This document shows, piece after piece, positions 16,547-27,000 of a stretch of DNA of 40,157 bases; position 1 is the first letter of the stretch, and each line of letters starts with the position of its first letter. Location of the stretch: assembly GCA_029940695.1 (NCBI GenBank), contig JAPYUP010000013.1, positions 1 to 40,157 of the forward strand, read 5' to 3'. The notes under the pieces were generated by a model that did no database searches, was not told the DNA's origin, and worked only from the letters and a program-made list of their open reading frames with translations. This DNA comes from Candidatus Thalassarchaeaceae archaeon. Lineage in GTDB: Archaea; Thermoplasmatota; Poseidoniia; Poseidoniales; Thalassarchaeaceae. Position numbers and translations under genes: made by a program.

Positions 16547-16842
16547 GAGGGTGCAGGGAGTAAGCCCCTTTCTGTTCACCTTGCGGCTGGTCGCATTCAA
16601 CTATGCATCCTACCCGGTCCTGTCGATGCCATACGGACCTGCTTGGACTTGCTCCGGCGGGGGTGCTCGTTCCAGCCGCGGTCAGGAAACCTCCCCCTTT
16701 CGGGTTCATAGTGCGCCTGGCGCGGTTCGTTTCTGTTGCAGAGCCGGCCCTCCCGGACCTCCGACTTGCGTCGGACCACCTGCATCGCGGAGAGGGGACT
16801 TTCCTCAGTGTCGAACACTGTCAGCGACCCTCCTGCTCCCTC
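16547..16842 (-). ncRNA. rnpB: RNase P RNA
   Basis: On the minus strand the spacer carries the universal RNase P signatures in the right order: GAGGAAAGTCC (about 16806-16796), GCAACAGAAACGAACCGC (about 16739-16722), a GAGCAAGTCCAAGCAGG-like element (about 16653-16637) and, near the end, ACAGAAAGGGGCTTA (about 16575-16561). The ends pair as helix P1: GAGGG-A-GCAGG (16842-16832) with CCTGC-A-CCCTC (16557-16547), and the P3-like hairpin CAGTGTTCGACACTG (about 16820-16806) follows. The length of about 296 bases is normal for an archaeal type. It is the catalytic RNA that trims tRNA 5' ends. No strong TATA box was seen. It lies antisense to, and 12 bases from, the RND stop, and no gene was called in this spacer. 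Confidence 0.88.
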
Positions 16843-16910
16843 AAATTGTGGGCTCGTCGCTCTCGGATGAACCCACCGGCTCCGCCCAGTCACTCCGAGG
16901 GGCAACTATC

Positions 16911-17642
16911 ATGCACGTTCGACGGCCCCCTAGGGGCGTGGCGGGGGTGGAGTCCCTCAAGGAGAAGGCGGGCGTCTCTGCGTGCGGCTTCGTTACCGAT
17001 GGCATGGTGGTCGGACTCGGAACAGGCTCGACTGTCAGGTATACCATAATCGAGCTCGCAAGGCGTATCAGGCAGGAGGACCTGAAGGTCAGCGGCGTCC
17101 CGACCAGCGAGGACACGAGGCAGCTAGCCGAGATGCTCGAGATTCCACTGCTCGAGATACAGGACGCGAAAAACCTCGACCTGACGATCGACGGCGCAGA
17201 CGAGTTTGACTCCAACTTTGATTTGATCAAGGGTGGCGGAGGCGCGCTCACGCGGGAAAAGATCGTCGCGCTCGCCTCCGATGCCATGGTTGTCGTCGCT
17301 GACGACAGTAAGCATGTCGGCACCCTCGGCGCGTTTCCCTTGCCCGTGGAGGTCGACGAGATGACCTGGGAGAGTACGAGGAAAGGAATTTCCGCCCTGT
17401 GCCCCGGCGAGGTCTCCCTGCGCGGGGGGACGGACGACCCCTATGTTACTGACAACTGTGGCCATATCCTCGATTGCTCGTTCGGCCCCACTATCAGCGA
17501 CCCCGCTGCTTTGGAGGCCAAGATCCGCAGCATAGGGGGCGTTGTGGAGGCTGGGCTGTTCGTCGGTATCTGCGATGCCGTCGTCATGGCCTCGCATGGC
17601 GAGGTCAGCACCCTCGTCAAGTCCGGCGGGCGCTTGAACTGA
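16911..17642 (+). CDS. rpiA: ribose-5-phosphate isomerase A
   Basis: From ATG 16911 the product has 243 residues, close to the usual 220-240. Family blocks are all present: GLGTGST (35-41) for the phosphate, DGADEFD (94-100), KGGGGALTREK (107-117) with the catalytic Glu116, and the end GGVVEAGLFVG followed by SHGEVSTLVKSGGRLN. It interconverts ribose 5-phosphate and ribulose 5-phosphate for nucleotide and pentose metabolism. The frame is open back to 16551, but that stretch is RNase P RNA on the other strand, so the long version is rejected. About 14 extra residues before the usual family start make a start at a downstream GTG possible. The stop lies 42 bases before tRNA-Lys. Confidence 0.93.
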   Translation: MHVRRPPRGVAGVESLKEKAGVSACGFVTDGMVVGLGTGSTVRYTIIELARRIRQEDLKVSGVPTSEDTRQLAEMLEIPLLEIQDAKNLDLTIDGADEFDSNFDLIKGGGGALTREKIVALASDAMVVVADDSKHVGTLGAFPLPVEVDEMTWESTRKGISALCPGEVSLRGGTDDPYVTDNCGHILDCSFGPTISDPAALEAKIRSIGGVVEAGLFVGICDAVVMASHGEVSTLVKSGGRLN

Positions 17643-17656
17643 GTCTCCCGTCGCCG

Positions 17657-17661
17657 TTATA
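17657..17661 (+). promoter_or_regulatory. TATA-like box of tRNA-Lys
   Basis: TTATA lies about 26 bases before the first base of the tRNA, the expected archaeal distance, in an otherwise GC-rich spacer. Confidence 0.5.
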
Positions 17662-17684
17662 GGGCGGCGCCAAATCCGAGCCCC

Positions 17685-17761
17685 GGGTCTGTAGCTTAGT
17701 CAGGTAGAGCGACGAGCTCTTAACTCGTCGGCCGCGGGTTCGAATCCCGTCAGACCCGCCA
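17685..17761 (+). tRNA. tRNA-Lys (anticodon CUU), CCA encoded
   Basis: The acceptor stem GGGTCTG (17685-17691) pairs perfectly with CAGACCC (17751-17757), followed by discriminator G and genome-encoded CCA (17759-17761). The anticodon arm is ACGAG-CTCTTAA-CTCGT, giving anticodon CTT for Lys codon AAG. The T arm is GCGGG-TTCGAAT-CCCGT and the D arm contains TAGCTTAGTCAGGTAGAGC. No intron is present. A TATA-like box lies upstream. Confidence 0.95.
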
Positions 17762-17836
17762 TCTAATAGCGTCTTGCCGGCGTTCAGTGGGCTGCCTTTG
17801 ATATGGAGGAAGCGACCGGGGCAGAGCGAGATTCGC

Positions 17837-19165
17837 ATGGCGAAGTCGACTTGGATAGGGGATGTTCGAGCCGGTGCCCACGATGGCGCTGAAGTCGAGT
17901 TGAAGGGATGGGTACACCGGTCCCGAGGCTCCAACAAGATTTGGTTCATTGTCCTGCGGGACTCGACTGGATCTGTTCAGTGCGTCGTCAAGCGGGACGA
18001 GGTCGGAGACTCAGCATTCGAGGAGATGAAGGGCGCGCTCACCGAGTCCAGCATCATCGTCCACGGAACGGTCGAGGCGACCGACCGCGAGCACGGCCAC
18101 GAGGTCATAGTATCCTCTGGCGAGGTCATCGGGCCCGTAAACCCCGACCGCCCGTTCCCAATCACCGAGTCCGCGATGGAGGAGGCCGACGGGGGGCAGA
18201 CTGAGTTCCTCCTCGACAACCGCCATCTCTACCTCCGCACAGGTCGGATGACTACCATGCTCAAGCTGCGCAGCACCGTCTTCGGAGCCATCCACTCCTA
18301 CTTCCGTGATCGGAACTTCATCGAGTACCAGGCGCCCAACTTCGTCGCTGGAGCCGTGGAGGGTGGCAGCACTTTGTTCGAGCTGCCATATTTCGGGCGC
18401 AAGGCCTACCTGACTCAGTCCTGGCAGCTATACGCCGAGGCTGCTATGCCCGCCCTCGAGCGCCTCTATACGATGGCCCCATCGTTCCGCGCGGAGAAGT
18501 CTCGCACACGCCGACACCTCACCGAGTTCTGGCACGCGGAGATGGAAATCGCCTGGGCCTCCAACGACGAGGCCATGGAGCATGGAGAGGGCGTGGTACG
18601 CCATATCTCGCGAACCCTGCTCGAGGAGCACGAGGACGAGCTCGCCGAGCTAGGCAGGGATCTCGACCTAGTCTCTCGCTACGCCGATAGCACGTACCCA
18701 AGAATGAGGTACGACGAGGCGGTCGAGACGCTACAAGGCAAGGGCATAGAGATTGAATGGGGGCAGGATCTGGACTACAGCAAGGAGAAGGTGCTGACCC
18801 AAGACTTCGAAGTCCCGCACTTCCTGACTCACTACCCCCGAGTCTCCAAGCCGTTCTACCACCGCCCGGACCCCGACGACCCGAAATACGTGCTCTGCCA
18901 CGATCTGCTCGCTCCCGAGGGTTACGGCGAAATCCTCGGTGGCGGCGAGCGCACTTGGTCGGAGGACGAGATTCTCGAGAGGATAGACGAGGAGGGCACG
19001 CCTCGTGAGCCCTACGAGTTCTACATTGACATCCGCCGTTACGGGGGCGTGCCTCACAGCGGCTTCGGGCTGGGGGTCGACCGTGTCTGCGCGTGGCTGA
19101 CGGGTGCTGATCACATCCGCGAGGTCATCCCGTTCCCACGAGACAGCAGACGGGTCACGCCATAG
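17837..19165 (+). CDS. asnS: asparaginyl-tRNA synthetase
   Basis: From ATG 17837 the product is 442 residues, matching archaeal AsnRS. An N-terminal OB-fold anticodon-binding domain (about 1-110, with VELKGWVHRSRGSNKIWFIV) precedes the class II core. Motif 2 is FRAEKSRTRRHLTEFWHAEM (217-236). The segment LAPEGYGEILGGGER and motif 3 GFGLGVDRVCAWL (about 409-421) complete the site, and the protein ends in IPFPRDSRRVTP. The pattern TQSWQLYAEAA plus EGYGEI..G separates AsnRS from the related AspRS. It charges tRNA-Asn directly. TTTGATATGG (17797-17806) is a possible TATA box with a short leader. The frame opens 21 codons further upstream but the OB-fold supports 17837. Confidence 0.92.
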   Translation: MAKSTWIGDVRAGAHDGAEVELKGWVHRSRGSNKIWFIVLRDSTGSVQCVVKRDEVGDSAFEEMKGALTESSIIVHGTVEATDREHGHEVIVSSGEVIGPVNPDRPFPITESAMEEADGGQTEFLLDNRHLYLRTGRMTTMLKLRSTVFGAIHSYFRDRNFIEYQAPNFVAGAVEGGSTLFELPYFGRKAYLTQSWQLYAEAAMPALERLYTMAPSFRAEKSRTRRHLTEFWHAEMEIAWASNDEAMEHGEGVVRHISRTLLEEHEDELAELGRDLDLVSRYADSTYPRMRYDEAVETLQGKGIEIEWGQDLDYSKEKVLTQDFEVPHFLTHYPRVSKPFYHRPDPDDPKYVLCHDLLAPEGYGEILGGGERTWSEDEILERIDEEGTPREPYEFYIDIRRYGGVPHSGFGLGVDRVCAWLTGADHIREVIPFPRDSRRVTP

Positions 19166-19206
19166 CCCTGACGCGGGTTCATACGAGCCAACCCAGCCCT
19201 GCCAGC

Positions 19207-19611
19207 GTGGAAGCGGAAGACACGAAGTCCCTGACCTCCATCGTTTGGATCTCGGCCTTCACTGCCAGCATGTGCTGCGTTCCTTCGGTGGCCTGGGTAC
19301 TTTTCGCGGGCTCATCGGCCATAGTCGCCGCAGATCAACTCTCCAACGACCTGTACTACTCGTGGGTGCGCTATGCGCTCTACGTGGTCTCTCTGGGCAT
19401 GGTCGCTGCAGGCTTGGTCATCTACTTCAGGAACCGCGGCATCTGTACGCTGGATCAGGCCAAGCGCGAGCGCAACCTCATCGTGAACACGTCCCTAGCG
19501 GTGTTCACCGCCACGGTCACCCTCTACTTGGTTTGGAACTACGTCATTCTAGAGCTGATCGGCATTGCATTGGGCCTTCCTTGGGAGCATACCGCCTTCT
19601 GGAGCAACTAG
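19207..19611 (+). CDS. small three-span membrane protein resembling MerT
   Basis: The 134-residue protein (GTG start at 19207) has three spans: about 10-34 with adjacent cysteines and proline in ASMCCVPSVAW, about 55-75, and about 94-118. Between spans 2 and 3 is a cytoplasmic loop RNRGICTLDQAKRERN with one Cys. Adjacent Cys residues in span 1 and a Cys in the 2-3 loop are the arrangement of MerT-type mercuric-ion transporters. Sequence similarity beyond the layout is weak, no merA, merP or merR gene is adjacent, and the Cys count is lower than in MerT. Other metal or thiol-linked membrane roles are possible. It lies 41 bases after asnS and 13 bases before the acyl-CoA dehydrogenase. Confidence 0.5.
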   Translation: MEAEDTKSLTSIVWISAFTASMCCVPSVAWVLFAGSSAIVAADQLSNDLYYSWVRYALYVVSLGMVAAGLVIYFRNRGICTLDQAKRERNLIVNTSLAVFTATVTLYLVWNYVILELIGIALGLPWEHTAFWSN

Positions 19612-19624
19612 GGGCCATTGACGA

Positions 19625-20872
19625 ATGGCTCATACGACGACCTCCTCTAGGGGGGTCATGGGCGAGGGCTGGCACGACTTGGACATCGCGAACCCGACTG
19701 ATGAGCACGCGATGCTGCGCCGGATGGTCAGGGACTTCGTCCGCGAGGAGGTCGAACCCCAAACCCTTGAACACGACCGAGACGAGCGGTTCAACCTTGC
19801 TCTGTTCCGCAAGCTGGGTGAGCTGGGCCTGCTCGGGCTGACCGCTCCCGCCGAGTACGGCGGGGCGGGCATGGACGCCACATCGGTGGTCATCGTCAAC
19901 GAGGAAATCTCCTACTCAGACCCGGGTTTTTGTCTCGCCTTCCTCGCCCACGACCAACTGTTCGTCAACAACCTCGCACACAGCGGCAGCGACGAGCAGA
20001 AGGCCAGAATTCTGCCCAAGGTGTGCAGTGGGGAGTGGATTGGCTGTCTGGGCATGAGCGAGGCCGATCACGGCACTGATGTCTTGGGTATGCAGACCAA
20101 TGCTGTTCCCCGTGACGACGGCTCTTGGGTCGTCAACGGCCGCAAGATGTGGATAACGAACGGATCGATCGACGATGATGGCACTCCGGCCGACGTGGTC
20201 TGGCTGTACGCCAGAACCGGGACTGACGACAGAGGCCGCGCCGAACTTACTACCTTCCTTGTCGAGCGCGGAATGCCCGGATACTCGGCGGGCCAGAAGA
20301 TACACGACAAGCTCGGCATGCGCGCAAGCACGACCTCGGAGTTGCTGTTCGAGGACTGCGTAGTACCAGCGGAAAACGCCGTGGGACAGCCGGGGGAGTC
20401 GATGATCCACCTGATGAGGAACCTCGAGCACGAGCGCCTCGGTCTCGCTGCAATGAGTGTGGGCATCGCGCGCCGCTGCCTTGCTGCGATGAACGCATAT
20501 GCAAGCGAGCGCGAGGCGTTCGGCAGACAGATCAGGGATTTCGGTCAGATCCAACGCCACATAGGTGAGTCTTGGGCCGAGTACAGGGCGATGCGGGCCT
20601 ACGTCTACGACACTGCACGCCAGTTGGACCTGTCCGAGGCAGGACATCGTTTGGACTCGGACGGCGTCAAGCTGTTCGCAACTACCGCAGCCAAGGGCAT
20701 CGCCGACCGGGCCATCCAAGTCATGGGTGGCTATGGTTACGTAGGCGAGTACGTAGTCGAGCGAATGTGGCGCGATGCGAAGCTTCTGGAGATTGGCGGA
20801 GGCACCCTCGAGAGCCATCAAAAGAACATTACCAAGGACCTGTCGCGAAACCCTGGAGCAATCGAAGAGTAG
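19625..20872 (+). CDS. acyl-CoA dehydrogenase, isovaleryl-CoA dehydrogenase-like
   Basis: The 415-residue product shows the three-part acyl-CoA dehydrogenase fold. FAD and substrate elements include LTAPAEYGGAGMD (72-84), MSEADHGTD (144-152) and MWITNG (175-180). The final domain has QVMGGYGYVGEYVVERMWRD (365-384). The usual catalytic Glu in the Tyr-Glu-Gly-Thr loop is absent: the sequence is EIGGGT (389-394). Instead Glu270 in EHERLGLAA aligns with the catalytic Glu of isovaleryl-CoA and long-chain enzymes, which place it in helix G. It would therefore remove two hydrogens from branched or long acyl-CoA and pass electrons to ETF. The 3-hydroxyacyl-CoA dehydrogenase two genes on is a plausible partner. 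The start at ATG 19625 may be preceded by MerT-like gene readthrough; ATG 19658 is an alternative start. Confidence 0.9.
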   Translation: MAHTTTSSRGVMGEGWHDLDIANPTDEHAMLRRMVRDFVREEVEPQTLEHDRDERFNLALFRKLGELGLLGLTAPAEYGGAGMDATSVVIVNEEISYSDPGFCLAFLAHDQLFVNNLAHSGSDEQKARILPKVCSGEWIGCLGMSEADHGTDVLGMQTNAVPRDDGSWVVNGRKMWITNGSIDDDGTPADVVWLYARTGTDDRGRAELTTFLVERGMPGYSAGQKIHDKLGMRASTTSELLFEDCVVPAENAVGQPGESMIHLMRNLEHERLGLAAMSVGIARRCLAAMNAYASEREAFGRQIRDFGQIQRHIGESWAEYRAMRAYVYDTARQLDLSEAGHRLDSDGVKLFATTAAKGIADRAIQVMGGYGYVGEYVVERMWRDAKLLEIGGGTLESHQKNITKDLSRNPGAIEE

Positions 20873-20948
20873 TGGTAGTCCCGCCCGGATTCGAACCAGG
20901 GTCCCCGGGACCAAAACCCGAGATGATGGACCACTACACTACGGGACT
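20873..20948 (-). tRNA. tRNA-Gln (anticodon UUG), CCA encoded
   Basis: On the minus strand AGTCCCG (20948-20942) pairs with CGGGACT (20883-20877), then discriminator A and CCA (20875-20873). The anticodon arm TCGGG-TTTTGGT-CCCGG gives anticodon TTG for Gln. The T arm is CCTGG-TTCGAAT-CCGGG. No intron is seen. The CCA end lies immediately against the TAG stop of the acyl-CoA dehydrogenase (20870-20872). Confidence 0.93.
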
Positions 20949-21035
20949 CCGCGTAACCCCTGCTGTGCTGACTCTTTGTATTTGACGGGACTCGGAGCCG
21001 TCAATCTCAAGCCGACCTGGTTAACCCGATATTGC

Positions 21036-24000
21036 ATGCGAGGCAGACTCTCTGTGGCAGTTTTCATCCTCCTGCTCGCCTCGTCAATGTCATCCGCAGC
21101 GACCAACGAGCCCTCCAGACCTGCCGACCAATCACCAGAGCCGACTCCGAAATCAAGCACTCCAAACCAACCCATGGGAACTCCCTGGATGGACCAGGGA
21201 CTGCTGGATAGGGTCGCCTCAGGGCAAAGAGAGGTGCGTGTGACGGTGATTACGAGTTCGCTCGACGATCTCGACGTGTGGCAGCACAAGCACGGCGCCT
21301 TCGAGAAGCAGGCGCCTGCCAAGGCCGGCGAGGTCATGGTGAGCCGCGGAGGCTCGAGCAGTGGTATCGACCACAGGACCCTCTGGCTGGACGCCGACCT
21401 CTTGCACAAGCTTCCCGGTGTTGCCGGGGTCATCGCAGTAATCGACGCCGAACGCTCCCCCGAGCCCTACGACACAGTCCCACTCGCAGCACCTCCCGGT
21501 CACGATCCCTCATCGGTCAGGACGGGCCAGATTCATGGCGCCACGGACGCTTGGGACAGGGGCTACACGGGCAAGGGTCTAGTAGTCGCAGTAGCCGACA
21601 CCGGCGTCGACTTCGGACACCCCGACCTCAACGGCACCCAAGCCAGGGTCGAGTACCAGAACTCGTCCTACCACGGCTGGCCCCTGATGCTCGACCACAA
21701 CAGCATGTACTACTGGCTGGTCGACGGCGAGGCATACCCGGAGACCGGAACTTGGTACGCAAACACCTCGACAGTTGATTTCGACAATGACAGCGATGGG
21801 GTCCTCGACTCGAGCGGCTACAACATCACGGGCGTGAACGCATCTCTCTCGGGCATCTACCACCTCGGGGAGCATCCTGATTGGAAGCTGCGGGACAAGG
21901 TGGGAGGGGACGTTCCCATCCTAGTCGTCGACGACGGCAAATCGGGTCTCTACGAGACGGTCTGGCCCGACATCGACAGGGACGGCTGGTTCGGAAACGA
22001 GACTCCGATGAGGCCAGGAGAAGAGACCTCGGGCAGAGATGTGGATGGCGATGGTCTGTGGGACATATCAGCTGGGCTAGTCTACTGGGTGGCTGACGGC
22101 ACCAACGGCGTACCCTACAGCTCGACCTACGCCGCTAGACACGGATACGATGACCGGATCCCCGGATCAGGGAACCTGACTCTGTTCATGCTCGAGTCCG
22201 GCAGCCACGGAACGCTTTGCGCCAGCGCGGTGGCCGCGCAGGGTGTTATCGACGACGGGCGCGTCCTCGGCATGGCGCCGAACGCCACCATCTCCGCCAT
22301 AGGCAACCACTACTCCGGCGGCCACGCCCTCGATGCGTGGCGATTCATCGCCGAGGGCTACGACGGCGACCCCAACACCCCCGACCAGCCCCACATAGGC
22401 TCGTTCTCCTTCGGGTACTCCTCGGTCGACGACTCTGGTGCCGACGGCTACTCGCTCTACCTCGACTGGCTTACTCGGGTCTACAACTCGAATGTCTCGT
22501 ACGCCGTGGCCATCGGCAACGGCGGACACGGCTTCGGAACCACGAAGGTACCGGGAGCAGCTCACGGCGTGTTCTCCGTAGGCGCCTTCAGCAGCAGATC
22601 TTCCGACTCCTGGGGGCAGAGCGCACCGTGGTCGAATCGAGGACCTAACGTTGTCGGCAGGATGGACCCAGACATCGTCTCCGTCGGCTGGTCTGCGACA
22701 GGCGATGTTCCGCTCAACGACTACGGCAGCGCCAACGACGCCTGGACCACCTGGGGCGGGACCAGCTTGGCCACGCCCGTGGCCGCTGGCCTGCTCGCAC
22801 TGATCGAGGAGGCTTGGCTCGAGAACCTGAACCAGACTCCCGGTTCACAGGAGCTCAGGGACTTCGTGCTCTCGACCTCCGACGACAGGGGCTACGAACC
22901 CTTCGTGCAGGGTGGTGGTTGGATGAACGCCTCCCGCTCAGTGGCCACCTTGGAGGGCGACAACGGGACGTGGTCGCTGAGCCCTGCACAGTGGAACTCC
23001 GGGACGTTCCAGGGTCAGCACCGGGACGCCAACCTCAATGCCCTGCGCCCCGGAGAGTCCCAGACAGTCGAGCTCGCCTTCGACAACCCCGGCGACTCCG
23101 ACCTCGTCCTGAGTCTCTCCCCAACGGTCTTCGCACCGCTGGAGCACACCGTCCTCGTCTGGAACAGCACCGGCAATGGCAGCAGTGGGGGCGAGAACGA
23201 CACATGGGACGGGCACCAGGATGATCGCCCGGACCTCCTCGTCCCCCTCCACATTACGAACGACTCAGCATACCAGCTCCCCAACAGCACAGTCCAGCTT
23301 CGTGCTAGGGCGACCATCGACTACGCAGCCTTCGACCCCTACAAGGAACGCTCCTCGAAGGAACGCGTCTTCCTACAGATCTACCGCTGGACGGACTTGG
23401 ACGACGACGGCATATACCACAATGACTCCGACGGCGACGGAATGGTGGACGACGGGGAGTGGAACGAGTCCGACGAGCTCGAGGAGGTCACCTACTGGTG
23501 GAGCAACGGACCGCAGGCCGAGGTCAGGGTCGGCATGCCCTTCGAGGACTCTAGGGATGGCCTGCTGTTGGGAGTGTGGAGGTACGACGACCAGCTCTCA
23601 GGGGCGGACCCCGTGAGGATTGAGGTTGATTGGACTGCCTTCGGATCAGTCGAGGACGACTGGATATCGACCCCTGCCACCGTGCAGGCGACGGGCCAAG
23701 GCACAACCACCGTCGAGATAGTGGTGTCCGTGCCCGAGAACGCCTCCCCGGGATTGCGCCAGCATGGCATCTCCGTTCAGTCGTACCAAGTCGACGACCA
23801 GGGCCAGCCCACGGGGGAGCCACATCGAAACTGGACAATGCCCGTGGTGACCAACGTGCCCTGGCAGGGCCCCTTCACCCTGTTGCCAGGCCCATTGGAC
23901 GGCAACGCCTCCAATCAGACCCTGTACACCGAGTCCTGGATTAGTGGGGCGATGCGTTGGTCATGGAGGGCGGAGAGCGGTGACTGGCGATTCCTGACTG

Positions 24001-27000
24001 TGGAGTGGCCCGACGAGATGGGCGACGAAGGCTCGATTATCCTCGACGTTGACTGGGACGACAATCCCTACACCGACATCGACGTGCTGTGGCTGACCGA
24101 AGTGACTCACGGCTACGCCGAGGATGCACCTGATGCCTACGGCTCCTCCACCTTCCACATCGAGGAGCGATCTATGAACAACCATGCCACCAGCGGACAG
24201 CACAACTGGGGGACGTACACTGGCACTTCGAGGGAGACCTTCGTCGTACCTCCGACGCCGGGCACGCACCAGATGGTGCTTCACACTGCTCTCCATGGGG
24301 TGCCGACCAACGACAACCCACTCAACATCACCGTCGGCTATCTCGCCGCCGAGTCATCCGGATTCCAACGCACGGTTACGGACTGGTCCGAGGGCAACGG
24401 GACCGACACGGCGCGAATCGTCTCCACCATCCCGCTCCCAGTGAGCTCGATTGAAGGCTACGGATGGACCCAACCGATCCACCTCGACAACCAGACTGCG
24501 TACCAAGACGTCTCGAGCGACAAGATGACCGCCTCGTGGTGGCATAACCTCACCCTGGAGAACGCCTCCGAGCTCAGGGTTTCGCTAGATTCTTACGGGG
24601 ACGCGGACCTAGACCTCTACCTGTTCCACGACGACGACGGCGACGGCAACTTCTCCGCTGACGAGGAGTCCAGGAGGTCTTGGAGCAGCACGTCTTCAGA
24701 GTCAGTCACCATCGCGGACCCGGAGGACGGGCTGTACGGCGTCGCCGTCCACGGCTGGTCAGTCGACGGCGAATCCGTGGACTTCTGGATTGACATCGAC
24801 GTCGTCGCGGGCGCAGCGCTGGGTGTCATCGGCCACGAGCAACTCAATGCCTCGCAGATCAGCAGCATCTGGCCGAACGGCTCTCCGACCCTCGATGGAA
24901 GAATTCCGGCGGGAGCACTGGAGCTGAACCTCTCCATCAACAGACCTTCCCAGGCGGGCTCGTGGCTCGGATTCGTCGTCATCGAGCTCGAGGGCGGTTC
25001 CAGCATCAGGCTTCCCTATGAGTACGAGCTCGTCGAACTGGATCCAGAGATCTCATTCACGGCCCCGCAGAACATGACACAGACAAACGTCCCGTTACTT
25101 ATGCAGTTACACGCTCGCGACATTGGCATCGGATTCTACCTCTCGAACCTCTCATGGCCTGTCGCCAACGCCCCGTCCGGCACGACGAGCGTCATCTCCA
25201 ACTCTGCTTGGGGATTGGACACCGATGGTTGGAATCATAACCTCACTGGGATATGGAACGGCCTCGAGGATAATCTGGTGCCCGACCTCTTCCGCGAGGT
25301 CTGGGTCAACGCCTCGCTGCCCGTTTCCGAGCAATGGTTCGACTACCACGCCACCGTTACAGATGCGTCCGGGCGGTCGTCCGAGACCTTCTTATCTGTG
25401 GCATACGATGCTACTGCGCCCCCTCTGCTGGTGACTGGAGTGCCTTGGATTACGTCCTCACAGGAGGTCGCCATAGGGATCATGACCGAGCCTGGGGCCA
25501 CCCTGAGCCTCGACGGGACCACCATCGAAGCCAACGAGAGCGGCTTCGCTCAGCACCTCCTGCAGCTGGAACCATCCCAAGTCGGATACTACGGGGGCTC
25601 GCAGGGCGTTCCGGCGTTCTACCAAAACGGGGAGGCGAACGTCTTCGTCATTACCGCCAGCGACGCTGCAGGCAATTTCGCCTCTAGGTCCTTCCAAGTC
25701 GTGTACGACCCGACCACACCCTCCGCAGTCGAGCTGATGTCGGTCCTCGATCAGGCCGGCTATGCCTACACTCCGGCCGACCTACACCACCCCATGAACC
25801 TCACTAGAGGTCAGATTATTTTCGAGATGCCGGCTGACATTAGCGAGTGGTGCCTCGAGTTTGTGAGCGTACTCACCGGGGAATCCTCTACCGAGTGCCT
25901 GCCCACGCCCGACCAGCCCGCCGTCCTCAATGCCTCCACTGGTTTCCCCGTTGCCGGCGTGGATGAATACCCAAGCACCTTCGTCGAATCGATCCCCCTA
26001 GACCTAGCTGATCTGGACGACGATAACTACGTCATGACCTTGCGACTCACCGACTGGGCGAACAACACGCACGAGGAGAGTTGGCCTCTAGTGTTGGACC
26101 GCACGCTGCCAGCGGTCGCGTGGGCCCTCGACCCGGCACAGGGTACGGTCCTCGGTGACCACAGGCAGAACCTCTCATGGGGGTCGCCCGAGGACGTCAA
26201 TGTCAACATCTCGCTGAACGGGCTTTCTCTGTCGGAGCAAAACGGGTCCTCTGGCTACTTTGCGTTTGATCTCAACAGGACTGGCGAGCACACAATCTGC
26301 CTCGGGGCCGTCGACCACACCGAGCCCCAAATCAACGACAACCGCTTCGGCGAGTGCAGGACCTTCGTGCTTCTGGAGGCTATCTATGACACAGCGCTGG
26401 CAAATGGCAATGGCGAACTCATCGCCCTCGACAGCATAGAGGTCGTAATCCTGAGGCACGAGTCCCAGTCCATTCACTGGTTGAGGGCGGGATCCGAAGA
26501 GACGCACTTGGTGGAGCCTGGTAACGGCACAGTGACCCTAGTGCTTGACCTAATCGAGGGGCAGAACGAGTTCGTGATTCAGGTCGGTGCGCTCGACGGG
26601 ATTGACACATACATGATTTCATTGGAGCGGGACTCGACGCCGCCCGTGCTTGAGTTCCAAGAGGACTACTTCCGCAACGCACCACTTTCCACAGAGAGAA
26701 GATTCTCTGGCTCCTGCGAGCCCGGGCTGTTAGTCAGGATATGGAGTGCATCGGACTCCGTCGAGCTCATCTGCCCCGAAGCGGGGAACTTCACTGTGAC
26801 CATCAACGTCCCCCAGACACCCGGTTCGCATGCCATCGAGGGAAGCAGCCTGGATGTGGTCAAGAATGAGCAGACCCATTCCCTCGAGATCCTGAAGCAG
26901 GACTGGACAAATTGGGCTCTCGACGATGCTAGGGGCGCCGGCCCCATGCTATGGTGGCTGTCTATGGGCGGCCTGCTCGTGCTCGCGGCAATCGCTCTTC

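Noticed and set aside
16551-16910. N-terminal extension of rpiA
   Set aside because: The extra 120 codons overlap RNase P RNA on the other strand, and the family starts near ATG 16911.
17837-19165. Aspartyl-tRNA synthetase
   Set aside because: The motif-2 and C-terminal sequence details match archaeal AsnRS, not AspRS, which has different residues around the active site.
19916-20914. 332-codon minus-strand open frame
   Set aside because: It lies wholly antisense to the well-supported acyl-CoA dehydrogenase and tRNA-Gln, and no family is recognisable.
20775-21035. N-terminal extension of the subtilase
   Set aside because: It crosses the end of the acyl-CoA dehydrogenase and the tRNA-Gln gene; a clear signal peptide starts at ATG 21036.
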